Under the pieces are notes generated by a model that was given only the letters and a program-made list of their open reading frames with translations, was not told where the DNA came from and ran no database searches. From RZZS01 sp964491785 (GTDB lineage Bacteria > Pseudomonadota > Alphaproteobacteria > Micavibrionales > Micavibrionaceae): 64,000 nt of DNA. The DNA lies in the NCBI GenBank assembly GCA_964491785.1, contig CAZBGS010000002.1, positions 1 to 64,000 of the forward strand. The letters run 5' to 3'. Numbering within the stretch: position 1 is the stretch's first letter; each line of letters starts with the position of its first letter. Shown here in pieces: positions 43,875-52,135 of the stretch. A program made the translations under genes and the position numbers.

Positions 43875-43880
43875 TATAAT
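43875..43880 (+). promoter_or_regulatory. Perfect -10 box in AT-rich mucR upstream region
   Basis: TATAAT at 43875-43880, 36 bases before the mucR ATG, lies in a strongly AT-rich 190-base gap (43723-43915). No good -35 is seen 16-18 bases upstream. MucR/Ros proteins bind AT-rich DNA and often autoregulate, so this gap is the likely operator region (inference). Confidence 0.35.
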
Positions 43881-43915
43881 CGAAATATAAGATTTTGTTA
43901 TAAGGTATCAAAAAA

Positions 43916-44326
43916 ATGACTGAAAATCAGACAAATCATTATGATATTTTGTCCCTGACGACCGAGATAGTATCGGCTTACCTGTCGAACAATACTATCC
44001 CTCAGAGCGAAATATCGCACCTGATTGAGCAAACTTACAAAACGCTGTCCAATGTCGAGGGCGAGGGGACTTCCACTACTGAGCGTCCGCAGCCTGCTGT
44101 CCCGATCAAGAGATCGGTTACGCCTGATTACATCATTTGTCTTGAAGACGGCAAAAAGCTCAAGATGCTAAAGCGCCACCTGAAGACAGCCTACAACATG
44201 ACGCCTGAGGAATATCGCGAGCGCTGGGGGCTTCCTGCCGATTATCCGATGGTGGCTCCGAATTACGCCCGCCAAAGAAGCCGTCTTGCCAAAGACATCG
44301 GACTGGGAACAAGGGGCAGGAAATAA
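43916..44326 (+). CDS. MucR/Ros-family zinc-finger-like regulator
   Basis: 136-aa DNA-binding regulator; family members control exopolysaccharide, motility, cell cycle and virulence genes by binding AT-rich sites and shaping the nucleoid. The N-terminal oligomerisation region is followed by the core TPDYIICLEDGKKLKMLKRHLK and MTPEEYRERWGLPADYPMVAPNYA. Relative to Ros ligands, Cys is kept (C75), the second Cys is Asp (D78, common in MucR), one His is kept (H88), but the last His position is A92/Y93, so the fourth ligand is missing. ATG 43916 follows AAGG and an A-run. A strong terminator follows. Confidence 0.93.
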   Translation: MTENQTNHYDILSLTTEIVSAYLSNNTIPQSEISHLIEQTYKTLSNVEGEGTSTTERPQPAVPIKRSVTPDYIICLEDGKKLKMLKRHLKTAYNMTPEEYRERWGLPADYPMVAPNYARQRSRLAKDIGLGTRGRK

Positions 44327-44356
44327 TAATCCTGTTGCTTTAACACGGATATAATG

Positions 44357-44388
44357 CCCCGGGCCTTTGCCCGGGGTTTCTTTTTTTT
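44357..44388 (+). terminator. Strong terminator after mucR
   Basis: Eight-base-pair stem CCCCGGGC / GCCCGGGG with four-base loop (44357-44376), then TTTC and eight T residues. It separates mucR from the convergent proC gene. Confidence 0.92.
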
Positions 44389-44411
44389 AGGGTAAAGCTT
44401 TGGCGAACTGA

Positions 44412-45218
44412 TCAGGTGTTAAGTTCCCGGCTGCGTTTGATTGCGGCGCTGATAGCTTTGTCGAATATTTTTTGCATCTGCCCGGTCATTAGTACTTCCA
44501 GGGCAGCTTTGGTCACGCCGCCGGGGCTGGTGACGTTTTCGCGGAGCTTTTCGACCGGGGTTCCTGAATCGCTCTCGGCAAGGGCGGCGCTTCCGATTAC
44601 GGTTTGCTTTGCCAGTTTCATCGCAAGAGTTTTTTCAAGTCCGGCTTTTTCTCCAGCCTGCGCCAGGACTTCGATCATATAAAAGACATAAGCGGGGCCG
44701 CAGCCGGAGATAGCGGTGACATTATCCATCAAAGTTTCATCATCAATCCATTCAACCTGTCCGATGGCCTTCATGAGCATTTCAGCTTTTCTTTTGTGAA
44801 GGTCGGTGCATTCAGGGCATGTGGTTGCTACGGTCATTGCCTTGCCTATGCTGGCCGGGGTATTAGGCATGGTTCTGATGACCGGTTGCTCTTCGTTGAA
44901 GCGATCCTTGAACGATCGGATAGTCTGGCCCGCGGCGACAGAAATTATCAGCGCCTTGTGGCTGATGCCTGGTTTCAGGCTGGCGCAGACCTCGTTCATG
45001 ATCTGGGGTTTGATAGCCAGTACTATGGTGTCGGCTCTTATGACGGATTTCAGGAAATCACCCAGTTTGTTGAAAAGCTCCGTGCCGAAAAACAAAGGGT
45101 CTCCGTGCCGGGCAAGAGGATCGTATATCAGAATATCGTCATCTACTTCTTTGGAGGATTGCCAGCCTTTGAGGATAGCCCCGCCCATTTTACCGCATCC
45201 GATAAGGGCGATAGTCAT
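44412..45218 (-). CDS. proC: Pyrroline-5-carboxylate reductase
   Basis: 268-aa NAD(P)H enzyme for the last step of proline synthesis. The Rossmann motif is IALIGCGKMGGAILKGW, with IKPQ and SVAAGQTI in the cofactor domain; the C-terminal dimer and substrate region has AISGCGPAYVFYMIEVLAQAGEKAGL and the ENVTSPGGVTKAALEVL signature. Its start overlaps the end of the ybjN-like gene by four bases (ATGA), so both are read from one leftward transcript. The ybjN-proC pair is common in Alphaproteobacteria. Confidence 0.96.
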   Translation of the reverse strand: MTIALIGCGKMGGAILKGWQSSKEVDDDILIYDPLARHGDPLFFGTELFNKLGDFLKSVIRADTIVLAIKPQIMNEVCASLKPGISHKALIISVAAGQTIRSFKDRFNEEQPVIRTMPNTPASIGKAMTVATTCPECTDLHKRKAEMLMKAIGQVEWIDDETLMDNVTAISGCGPAYVFYMIEVLAQAGEKAGLEKTLAMKLAKQTVIGSAALAESDSGTPVEKLRENVTSPGGVTKAALEVLMTGQMQKIFDKAISAAIKRSRELNT

Positions 45219-45715
45219 GACTCACCCGCAGCACACATCAGTGCGAGCCTCAGGTTTGCGTCGTCGATTTTATCGTCCAGTGCCAGAAGATTGAAAACCG
45301 AGTAAAAGCGTTCGCATTCGCTAAGGGCAATTTCAACGAGGTCTTCAACATGTTCGGCGCCGGACGTCTGGGTCATGCCGCGGAAAAGTGAATTGTATCT
45401 GAAAACGGGAAATCCGGTTTGATGGTCGATGTCGAAAGAGCCAAGCCATAGTTCCGAATTCATCGCCATCAGGGCGACTGGCAACTGCGAAGAGTTGCTT
45501 TCGTGAATGGCAAAGTCGTACTGGCAGACGAACTGCATGGCGCTGTATTCGTCCTGCCAGATGAAAAGCATGCGGTAATTGCCAAGGCGGCCTTTGACAT
45601 CGACGACAAGCTCGTCGCTGTTGGTGCGGCTGAAGACCCAGTCATGGGAGGCCAGAACATCCTCCACGCTGTCGAGAGGGTTGCTTATTTCTTCAAAGAT
45701 ATCGCCGTCGTTCAT
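45215..45715 (-). CDS. YbjN-domain protein
   Basis: 166-aa cytoplasmic protein of the YbjN/DUF1790 family, whose fold resembles type III secretion chaperones. Typical features are DSVEDVLASHDWVFSRTNSDELVVDVKG near the start and the central LFIWQDEYSAMQFVCQYDFAI. ATG 45715 with GGGCGAGA upstream is preferred to a frame extension to 45778. It is coupled to proC by a four-base overlap. Family members are linked to motility and stress in E. coli; the molecular role is unknown. Confidence 0.85.
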   Translation of the reverse strand: MNDGDIFEEISNPLDSVEDVLASHDWVFSRTNSDELVVDVKGRLGNYRMLFIWQDEYSAMQFVCQYDFAIHESNSSQLPVALMAMNSELWLGSFDIDHQTGFPVFRYNSLFRGMTQTSGAEHVEDLVEIALSECERFYSVFNLLALDDKIDDANLRLALMCAAGES

Positions 45716-45820
45716 ATCTCGCCCTTTCGCCTTTTTCGGGGAGCAAAAAAATAGCCTGTAAACCGGGCAAGGAAACATATAATTCCCGGCGCACCCTTAA
45801 TCTATCTGCCAGAAAAGTTT

Positions 45821-45853
45821 TTAAGTCTGAGGTTACTAACATGTCAGACTTAA
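45821..45853. promoter_or_regulatory. Perfect 10-bp inverted repeat in divergent intergenic region
   Basis: TTAAGTCTGA (45821-45830) and TCAGACTTAA (45844-45853) are separated by 13 bases, in the 263-base gap between divergent ybjN and hldD. Symmetry and location suggest an operator for a dimeric regulator. An RNA hairpin is possible, because ATCTTAGCAAGACCG then seven T residues follow on the plus strand. Confidence 0.45.
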
Positions 45854-45978
45854 TCTTAGCAAGACCGTTTTTTTATCCGCTTCATTCAGAGCGTCTTTCA
45901 TTTATCGCATTTGTCCTGCTAACGATAATGATATAAACAGAATATTCGTAGCGAAAAGAGTTATTGAAGGTAATACAC

Positions 45979-46980
45979 ATGATTATTGTAACCGGGGGAA
46001 CGGGATTTATCGGGTCTAATCTGGTGGCCGGGCTAGAGAGTCTGGGGCACAGGGATATTGTTGTATGCGACTGGCTTGGCGAAGAAGACAAATGGAAAAA
46101 TATTGCCAAAAGGGAACTTCGCGACCTTGTTTTTCCGGAGAATTTACCCGGATATCTTGAAGAGCACGTTAAAGAGATATCGGCGATCTTCCATATGGGG
46201 GCGATATCGTCGACGACCGAGAAGGACGTCGATCTTATTATGCGCACTAATTTCAATCTTTCCAGGGAACTCTGGAAATGGTGTGCAAGGAACGAAAAAA
46301 GATTTATTTATGCTTCGTCTGCCGCAACTTATGGCGACGGAAGCATGGGGTTTGTCGATTTTGAAAGTCCCGAAGAACTTGAGAAGCTGCGCCCGCTAAA
46401 TCCTTACGGATGGTCGAAGCATCTGTTCGACCGCAGGATAGCACGTATCGTGCACGATCCAGAAAGCGTGCATCCGGAACAGCTTCCCTCGCAATGGGCG
46501 GGGCTGAAATTCTTTAACGTCTACGGGCCTAACGAGTACCACAAGGGCGATATGATGAGCGTGGTTTGCAAGTTGCATCCACAGGTAATGGCCGGGGCGA
46601 CCGCAAAATTATTCAGGTCGCATAAGGAAGGTTTCGAGGATGGCGGGCAGAGCAGGGATTTCATTTACGTGGACGATTGCGTTTCCGTGATGCTGTGGCT
46701 GTATGAAAACCCGCAGGTCAGCGGTCTGTTTAATGTTGGCACCGGCAAGGCAAGAAGTTTCAGGGATCTTGCCGAGGCGACTTTTGCCGCGGCGGGGGTA
46801 AAGCCCAAGATCAGCTTTATAGACATGCCGGTAAATTTACGAGAGAAATATCAGTATTTTACTCAGGCGGATACTTTAAAGCTCCGGGATGCCGGTTATA
46901 CAAGGCCTTTTATCGAACTTGAGGAAGGTGTCGGAAAGTATGTAACGGACTTCATGTCCAGCAGAGATAAATACAAGTAG
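45979..46980 (+). CDS. hldD: ADP-L-glycero-D-manno-heptose-6-epimerase
   Basis: 333-aa extended short-chain dehydrogenase that epimerises ADP-heptose for the lipopolysaccharide inner core. The NAD-binding motif is TGGTGFIGSNLV, the family segment IFHMGAISSTTEKDVDLIMRTN is intact, and the catalytic YxxxK is YGWSK in NPYGWSKHLFDRR. ATG 45979 with GAAGG upstream is used; the TTG at 45964 is in frame but belongs to that ribosome-binding site. No other heptose genes are near. It indicates a heptose-containing LPS core. Confidence 0.94.
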   Translation: MIIVTGGTGFIGSNLVAGLESLGHRDIVVCDWLGEEDKWKNIAKRELRDLVFPENLPGYLEEHVKEISAIFHMGAISSTTEKDVDLIMRTNFNLSRELWKWCARNEKRFIYASSAATYGDGSMGFVDFESPEELEKLRPLNPYGWSKHLFDRRIARIVHDPESVHPEQLPSQWAGLKFFNVYGPNEYHKGDMMSVVCKLHPQVMAGATAKLFRSHKEGFEDGGQSRDFIYVDDCVSVMLWLYENPQVSGLFNVGTGKARSFRDLAEATFAAAGVKPKISFIDMPVNLREKYQYFTQADTLKLRDAGYTRPFIELEEGVGKYVTDFMSSRDKYK

Positions 46981-46992
46981 GAAAATCTTTAT

Positions 46993-47799
46993 ATGCTTCA
47001 GTTTCCCGAAATTGATCCTGTGGCTTTTTCTGTGGGGCCGATTGAGATCAGGTGGTACGCGCTTGCGTATCTGAGCGCCTTTTTGCTCGGCTGGCAGTAC
47101 GCGCTTTATATTGCCGGTCTCAATAAAGGCAGCAGGCCGCATAAGACAGATATTGACGATTTCCTGCCCTGGGCGATACTGGGCGTGATAGTGGGCGGGC
47201 GTCTTGGCTATGTTTTCATTTATCAGCCCGAGCTTTACCTTGCACATCCGCTGGAAATACCGAAGGTCTGGCACGGAGGAATGTCATTTCACGGCGGGCT
47301 GCTCGGGGCTGTTGTGACTATTATTATTTATTCCATATACAACAAAATCTCATTGCTGCGACTGTCCGACATGTTTGCCTGCGCGACGCCTATCGGGCTG
47401 TTCTTCGGGAGGTTAGCCAATTTTATCAACGGCGAGTTGTTCGGGCGCGTGTCGAAGGTTCCATGGGCGATGGAGTTTCCGGGGGGCGGGCCGCTTACTC
47501 GCCATCCGAGCCAGTTGTACGAGGCGGGGCTTGAGGGGTTGCTGCTGTTTCTCGTTCTCTTCCTGCTGCTGCGGGTGCGGGAGGTCAGGGAAAGGCCGGG
47601 CCTTTTGTCGGGGGTTTTTCTTATCGGCTACGGAGCGTGCCGGATGTTCGCCGAGCAGTTCCGCGAGCCGGATACGCAAATCGGTCTGTTATTCGACCAT
47701 TTTTCCATGGGGCAATTGCTGAGCATGCCGATGTTTCTTGGCGGAGCTGTGCTTGTCGTATACGCATTGTCCGGGAAAAGCCGGGTTATCTCTGAATGA
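46993..47799 (+). CDS. lgt: Phosphatidylglycerol-prolipoprotein diacylglyceryl transferase
   Basis: 268-aa inner-membrane enzyme adding diacylglycerol to the lipobox cysteine of prolipoproteins. About seven transmembrane helices. The essential His is in WHGGMSFHGGLLGA and the Lgt signature is FGRLANFINGELFGR. This is the first modification step for the lipoproteins seen here (5273 and 61167 genes). The stop overlaps the next start (ATGA). lgt-midA-pgeF is a conserved alphaproteobacterial run. Confidence 0.96.
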   Translation: MLQFPEIDPVAFSVGPIEIRWYALAYLSAFLLGWQYALYIAGLNKGSRPHKTDIDDFLPWAILGVIVGGRLGYVFIYQPELYLAHPLEIPKVWHGGMSFHGGLLGAVVTIIIYSIYNKISLLRLSDMFACATPIGLFFGRLANFINGELFGRVSKVPWAMEFPGGGPLTRHPSQLYEAGLEGLLLFLVLFLLLRVREVRERPGLLSGVFLIGYGACRMFAEQFREPDTQIGLLFDHFSMGQLLSMPMFLGGAVLVVYALSGKSRVISE

Positions 47800-48884
47800 A
47801 TGATGGCCTGTCCGGAGTTTTGAGAAAGCACATAAAGGAATTCGGGCCGCTCCATATCGGCGCGTTCATGGAGATGGCGCTGGCGCATCCGGTGTACGGT
47901 TATTACATGCGCGGCGATCCGTTCGGGGCGGGCGGGGATTTTACTACATCTCCGGAAATATCGCAGATGTTCGGCGAGGTAATCGGTGCGTGGACGGCTG
48001 ATATCTGGATGAGGCTTGGAGCACCCGGAAAGTTCGCGGTTGTCGAATGCGGGCCGGGGCGGGGAACGCTGATGCAGGATCTGCTGCGGGCTGCATCGGG
48101 GATACGAGGATTCCGCGAAGCCTTGAGCGTGCATCTGATCGAGATAAGTCCGGCTCTGAAGGCGATACAGCAGGGCAGGCTGTCCGGAGCTGGGGCGCAA
48201 TGGCATTCGCATATCTCTGAAGTCGATACGGCAGCACCCTCGGTGGTGCTGGCGAACGAGTTTCTTGACGCGCTGCCGGTGAGGCAGCTTGTGCGGGTTC
48301 CGGGGGGGTGGAGGGAACGTGCGGTCGGGCACGATGGGAATAAATTCCATTTTGGGCTTGCCGAAGCGCCAACACAGCTTATTCAGTTGCTTGGCGATAA
48401 TATCAACGCGCGCGTATCCGAGGGCGATATCGTCGAGGTGTCTCCTGAGCGCAGCCGGTATTTCTCCGAAATTTGCAGGTTCGTGTCGGAGAGGGGCGGG
48501 TGCGCCCTGGCAATAGATTACGGTCACAGCGTCGGCGCGTCGCCAGGAGATACATTACAGGCGGTTTTCAAGCATCAGTACTGCGATGTTCTAGAGCATG
48601 TCGGCGAGGCGGATCTTACGGCGCATGTGGATTTCGGTAGTCTTGCGAAGATCGCTTCCGGTATGGGGATGAGAGTTTGCGGCCCTGTCGGTCAGGGAGA
48701 TTTTCTTTCCCGCATCGGCATCGGATTGAGGGCGGAGAAACTTGCAGGGATTGCAAATCCATCACAGAAGGATAACATCATGCAAGCGCTTGCCCGCCTG
48801 ACCGAACCCGATCAGATGGGAAACCTTTTCAAGGTTATGGCGGTTACAGATCAGCAAGATTTCGAACTGGCGGGGTTCCGGTAA
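47796..48884 (+). CDS. MidA/NDUFAF7-family SAM-dependent methyltransferase
   Basis: 362-aa class I methyltransferase of the DUF185 family. Family marks are GDPFGAGGDFTTSPEISQMFGEVIG near residue 40, the SAM motif VVECGPGRGTLMQDLLR and LANEFLDALPVRQ. The mitochondrial member NDUFAF7 methylates an arginine of complex I subunit NDUFS2, so a respiratory complex I role is plausible but not proven for bacteria. Overlaps lgt upstream by four bases and pgeF downstream by one base (TAATG). Confidence 0.92.
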   Translation: MNDGLSGVLRKHIKEFGPLHIGAFMEMALAHPVYGYYMRGDPFGAGGDFTTSPEISQMFGEVIGAWTADIWMRLGAPGKFAVVECGPGRGTLMQDLLRAASGIRGFREALSVHLIEISPALKAIQQGRLSGAGAQWHSHISEVDTAAPSVVLANEFLDALPVRQLVRVPGGWRERAVGHDGNKFHFGLAEAPTQLIQLLGDNINARVSEGDIVEVSPERSRYFSEICRFVSERGGCALAIDYGHSVGASPGDTLQAVFKHQYCDVLEHVGEADLTAHVDFGSLAKIASGMGMRVCGPVGQGDFLSRIGIGLRAEKLAGIANPSQKDNIMQALARLTEPDQMGNLFKVMAVTDQQDFELAGFR

Positions 48885-49669
48885 TGCCACTATTTTTAAA
48901 AAACGATAATTTTATTCCGGCGTATTCCGGGGTTTTTCATGGGTTTTTCGGGAGGCGGGGCGGGGTCAGCGAGGGGATTTATCAAAGTCTCAATTGCGGG
49001 CCGGGCACTGATGACGATCCGGAGAATGTCAGGGAGAACCGGAGGCTTGTGGCTGAGGATGCCGGGGTGGGGGCGGACAGGCTGCTCAGTCTTTATCAGG
49101 TTCACGGCGATCTCTGTCTTGCGATAGACGGGCCGTTCACGCCACAGGAGAGGCCGAGGGCGGACGCCATGGTTACCACCAGGCCCGGTATCGGGCTGGG
49201 GATACTGACGGCGGATTGCGCGCCGGTGCTTTTTTACGGGCGGACGGCGGACGGGCCGGTTGTGGGGGCTGCGCATGCGGGATGGACGGGGGCTTTTCAG
49301 GGAATACTGGATTCTACGGTTGAAAAACTTCAGGAACTCGGCGCGGAAAGGGAGAGCATAAGGGCGATTATCGGGCCGTGCATAGCGCCTTCGTCTTATG
49401 AGGTAACCAGCGCCTTCGCCGATCCATTTCTTACGAACGATCCGCGGAACGGGCATTTTTTCAAGCCGGGTACGGACAGCGAGCATCTTTATTTCGATCT
49501 GCCGGGTTATTGCGCCAAAAGGCTGGCTTCGGCGGGGGTGAGGAATGTGATCATTACCGGCGAGGACACCTATGCGAATAAAGAAAACTACTTCAGCTAC
49601 CGCCGTTCTACCCACGAGAATGCTCCGGATTACGGCAGGCAAATATCGGTTATCGCTATCAGAGGGTAA
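48884..49669 (+). CDS. pgeF: Multicopper-like purine nucleoside/peptidoglycan editing factor (YfiH/PgeF family)
   Basis: 261-aa protein of the DUF152 'laccase domain' family. The conserved metal-binding residues appear in YQVHGD, LTADCAPVLFYG, AAHAGWTG and the GPCIAPSSYEV strand. Family members have been described as peptidoglycan-editing factor (E. coli PgeF) and as purine nucleoside phosphorylase/adenosine deaminase (human LACC1-like), so the exact role is open. Its start overlaps the stop of the methyltransferase gene. Confidence 0.92.
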   Translation: MPLFLKNDNFIPAYSGVFHGFFGRRGGVSEGIYQSLNCGPGTDDDPENVRENRRLVAEDAGVGADRLLSLYQVHGDLCLAIDGPFTPQERPRADAMVTTRPGIGLGILTADCAPVLFYGRTADGPVVGAAHAGWTGAFQGILDSTVEKLQELGAERESIRAIIGPCIAPSSYEVTSAFADPFLTNDPRNGHFFKPGTDSEHLYFDLPGYCAKRLASAGVRNVIITGEDTYANKENYFSYRRSTHENAPDYGRQISVIAIRG

Positions 49670-49773
49670 GTCCCGGGCTGTTTTCGTGCGTGTTAATTAG
49701 TTCTTTACATTGAAGCTTTCAGCGCTGTAAAAAGATCTCGCTTGCAAGAGTAGCCATAAGCGATGGGAAAGCC

Positions 49774-50706
49774 ATGATACTGATTTCGGGGAATTCAAAC
49801 CGCGCACTTTCTGAATCCATATCGGAATATCTCAATGTACCTTTGACTAAAGCCTCGATCAGGCGCTTTGCTGATATGGAGGTGTTTGTTGAGATACTTG
49901 AAAACGTCCGGGGAAAGGACGTTTTTTTTATCCAATCGACCTCATATCCGGCAAACGACAACCTGATGGAGCTTCTGATTGCGATCGACGCGCTGCGACG
50001 GGGTTCGGCGCGCAGGATTACGGCGGTGATACCTTATTTCGGGTATGCGAGGCAGGATCGCAAAACCGGGTCGCGGACGCCGATATCCGCCAAACTGGTG
50101 GCAAATCTGATAACCGAGGCCGGGGCGCACCGCGTACTTACCATGGAGTTGCACGCCGACCAGATACAGGGTTTTTTTGATATCCCGACCGATAACCTTA
50201 TCGTAGCTCCCGTATTTGTGCCCGACATACAAAAGAAGTTCGACGGGGAAAGCCTGTGCATTGTGTCGCCTGACGTTGGCGGTGTGGTCAGGGCGCGGGC
50301 GCTGGCCAAGCGTCTTAACGCGGAGCTGGCGATTATCGATAAACGCCGCGAGAAAGCGGGAGTTTCGGAAGTCATGAATGTGATCGGGCAGGTCGAGGAC
50401 AAGATTTGCATTCTGGTCGACGATATGGTGGATTCCGGCGGGACGCTTTGCAATGCTGCTGTGGCCCTTAAAGAGAACGGGGCCAAGGAAGTTCATGCCT
50501 ATGTCGTTCATGGCGTGCTTTCCGGGGGCGCGGTCGCCCGTGTTACCGCTTCGCCCTTAAAGAAACTGGTGATTACCGACAGCATTTCGGAAACAGAGGC
50601 TGTACGTATCGCTCATAACATAGAGCGGCTGCCTGTCGCACCGCTGATGGGAGAGGCGATTAAACGGATTAGCAGTGAAGAATCGATATCCGCTTTATTT
50701 AAATAA
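49774..50706 (+). CDS. prs: Ribose-phosphate pyrophosphokinase
   Basis: 310-aa PRPP synthetase supplying nucleotide, histidine and tryptophan synthesis. Motifs include the start ILISGNSNRALSESIS, the flexible loop region YFGYARQDRKTGSRTPISAKLVANL, the binding segment ELHADQIQGFFDIP and the PRPP loop VDDMVDSGGTL. Family-typical length. Start ATG 49774 has GGGAAAG upstream. In many relatives the next gene is rplY; here a sugar transferase gene lies between. Confidence 0.96.
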   Translation: MILISGNSNRALSESISEYLNVPLTKASIRRFADMEVFVEILENVRGKDVFFIQSTSYPANDNLMELLIAIDALRRGSARRITAVIPYFGYARQDRKTGSRTPISAKLVANLITEAGAHRVLTMELHADQIQGFFDIPTDNLIVAPVFVPDIQKKFDGESLCIVSPDVGGVVRARALAKRLNAELAIIDKRREKAGVSEVMNVIGQVEDKICILVDDMVDSGGTLCNAAVALKENGAKEVHAYVVHGVLSGGAVARVTASPLKKLVITDSISETEAVRIAHNIERLPVAPLMGEAIKRISSEESISALFK

Positions 50707-50771
50707 AGATTTTTATTGCGCTTCATTTACATAATTGATATATTCTTGCTCTGCTAACAGAGGGGCGGAAT

Positions 50772-51371
50772 ATGGGTTCGATTCTCAAACGCAGTTTTGA
50801 TATGGCTGCCAGTTCGGTCGGTCTGGTGATGTCCGCTCCGGTAATTCTTTCTCTTGCGTTTCTATCCGCCGCGATGACCCGCAGCAAACCGATATTCACC
50901 CAGCAAAGGGTTGGGCTTAACGGTGATATTTTTAAAATTTATAAAATTAAGACCATGTTTGATGGTGTGGCGGATGAAAGCGGCCGCATTCATAATGATG
51001 AGGAGCGTACGCCCTGGTGGGGAAGAATATTGCGCAAGTCGCGGCTGGATGAACTGCCGCAATTGTATAATGTACTTCGCGGCGATCTTAGTGTCGTAGG
51101 GCCAAGACCAAGGCCGGTATACGAGGATATGGCCTTTGATTCTGAACGTATAAGGGTGCGCCCTGGATTGACCGGTTTGCCGCAACTTCTTGGCAAGAAC
51201 TCACTCAGTGATGAAGAAGCTTTAAAACTTGATAAGGAGTATATCCGGGAGCAGAGTTTTCTTGGAGATCTGAAGATTATTTTAAAAACACCCCTTTCGC
51301 TGGTAACGCAATGGCATACGCCGCATTGCCGTGTTGCAAGCAAGAGCGATCCAGAATTACGTCTTCATTGA
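50772..51371 (+). CDS. Undecaprenyl-phosphate sugar phosphotransferase
   Basis: 199-aa short-form polyprenyl-phosphate hexose-1-phosphate transferase (WcaJ/PglC-like catalytic domain), initiating surface polysaccharide repeat synthesis. It begins with LKRSFDMAASSVGL and a single membrane-embedded hydrophobic segment, then IFTQQRVGLNGDIFKIYKIKTM, SRLDELPQLYNVLRGDLSVVGPRP and RPGLTGL. All catalytic motifs are present. ATG 50772 has AGAGGGGCGG upstream. It interrupts the usual prs-rplY neighbourhood, is followed by a separate leader for rplY and has no glycosyltransferase neighbours. Confidence 0.93.
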   Translation: MGSILKRSFDMAASSVGLVMSAPVILSLAFLSAAMTRSKPIFTQQRVGLNGDIFKIYKIKTMFDGVADESGRIHNDEERTPWWGRILRKSRLDELPQLYNVLRGDLSVVGPRPRPVYEDMAFDSERIRVRPGLTGLPQLLGKNSLSDEEALKLDKEYIREQSFLGDLKIILKTPLSLVTQWHTPHCRVASKSDPELRLH

Positions 51372-51420
51372 TGTAGTACTTGCTTTTTTCTTTAATTTCT
51401 GCTTTTTACTGCTTCAATTC

Positions 51421-51442
51421 GTCGGCACCCCTGGAGGCCGAC
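51421..51442 (+). promoter_or_regulatory. Small hairpin just upstream of rplY
   Basis: Arms GTCGGC (51421-51426) and GCCGAC (51437-51442) with a ten-base loop, 24 bases before the rplY start. It might be the terminator of the sugar transferase or part of the rplY leader; no T-run follows. Confidence 0.3.
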
Positions 51443-51466
51443 ATTTAGCATTGAAAGGAACTGGAA

Positions 51467-52126
51467 ATGACCAAACATATCAAAATTAAAGCGGACAAGC
51501 GCGAAAAGGCTGGTAAGGGGGTCTCCCGCGCACTGCGCCGTGAGAACCGTGTGCCCGGAGTTATCTATGGCGACCATAAGGAACCTGTGTTGATCAGCCT
51601 TCCCTCCAAGGAAGTGAATATTGAGTATAACAAAGGTCATATGTTCACCCATCTTACGGATTTAAATGTAGAAGGGGAAAAACTTCTGGTTCTGGCCAGA
51701 GATGTGCAGATCGATCCGGTAACCGATTTTGTTCTGCATGTCGATTATTTGAGGGTTTCACCGAAGACCAGGATTCACGTTAAAGTGCCGCTTCACTTTA
51801 TTAACGAGGAAGCTTCCCCCGGTATCGACCAGAAGGGCGTTTTAAATATAGTCCGGCATGAAGTCGAAATCATTTGCCCGGCGACAGATATTCCCGAGAA
51901 TCTTGAAATAGATCTTACCGGAACGGAAATAGGCGATACCATCAAAGGCGATGTCATCAAGCTACCTAAAGGGGCGATGTTCGCCAGTCATGACGAAGAT
52001 TTTGTTCTTGCCACAATTGCTGCTCCACGCCGCGCTATTGACGATATAGAAGAAGGCGAAGGAGCGTCTGAAGGCGAGGAAGCTGCGGCGGGCGAGGGCG
52101 GAGACGCCCAGGAAGCCGCAGAGTAA
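51467..52126 (+). CDS. rplY: 50S ribosomal protein L25/general stress protein Ctc
   Basis: 219-aa 5S rRNA-binding ribosomal protein of the long Ctc/TL5 type. The N-terminal L25 domain has KREKAGKGVSRALRRENRVPGVIYG and a C-terminal beta domain follows. The tail (about 185-219) is Glu/Ala/Gly rich (EGEGASEGEEAAAGEGG), typical of alphaproteobacterial L25. Ribosome-binding site AAAGGAACTGGAA before ATG 51467. pth follows after nine bases. Confidence 0.96.
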   Translation: MTKHIKIKADKREKAGKGVSRALRRENRVPGVIYGDHKEPVLISLPSKEVNIEYNKGHMFTHLTDLNVEGEKLLVLARDVQIDPVTDFVLHVDYLRVSPKTRIHVKVPLHFINEEASPGIDQKGVLNIVRHEVEIICPATDIPENLEIDLTGTEIGDTIKGDVIKLPKGAMFASHDEDFVLATIAAPRRAIDDIEEGEGASEGEEAAAGEGGDAQEAAE

Positions 52127-52135
52127 ACAGGCCGC

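Noticed and set aside
43734..43919. Possible 61-aa hydrophobic membrane peptide upstream of mucR
   Set aside because: TTG start, no ribosome-binding site, and hydrophobicity follows simply from T-rich DNA; more likely promoter/operator DNA.
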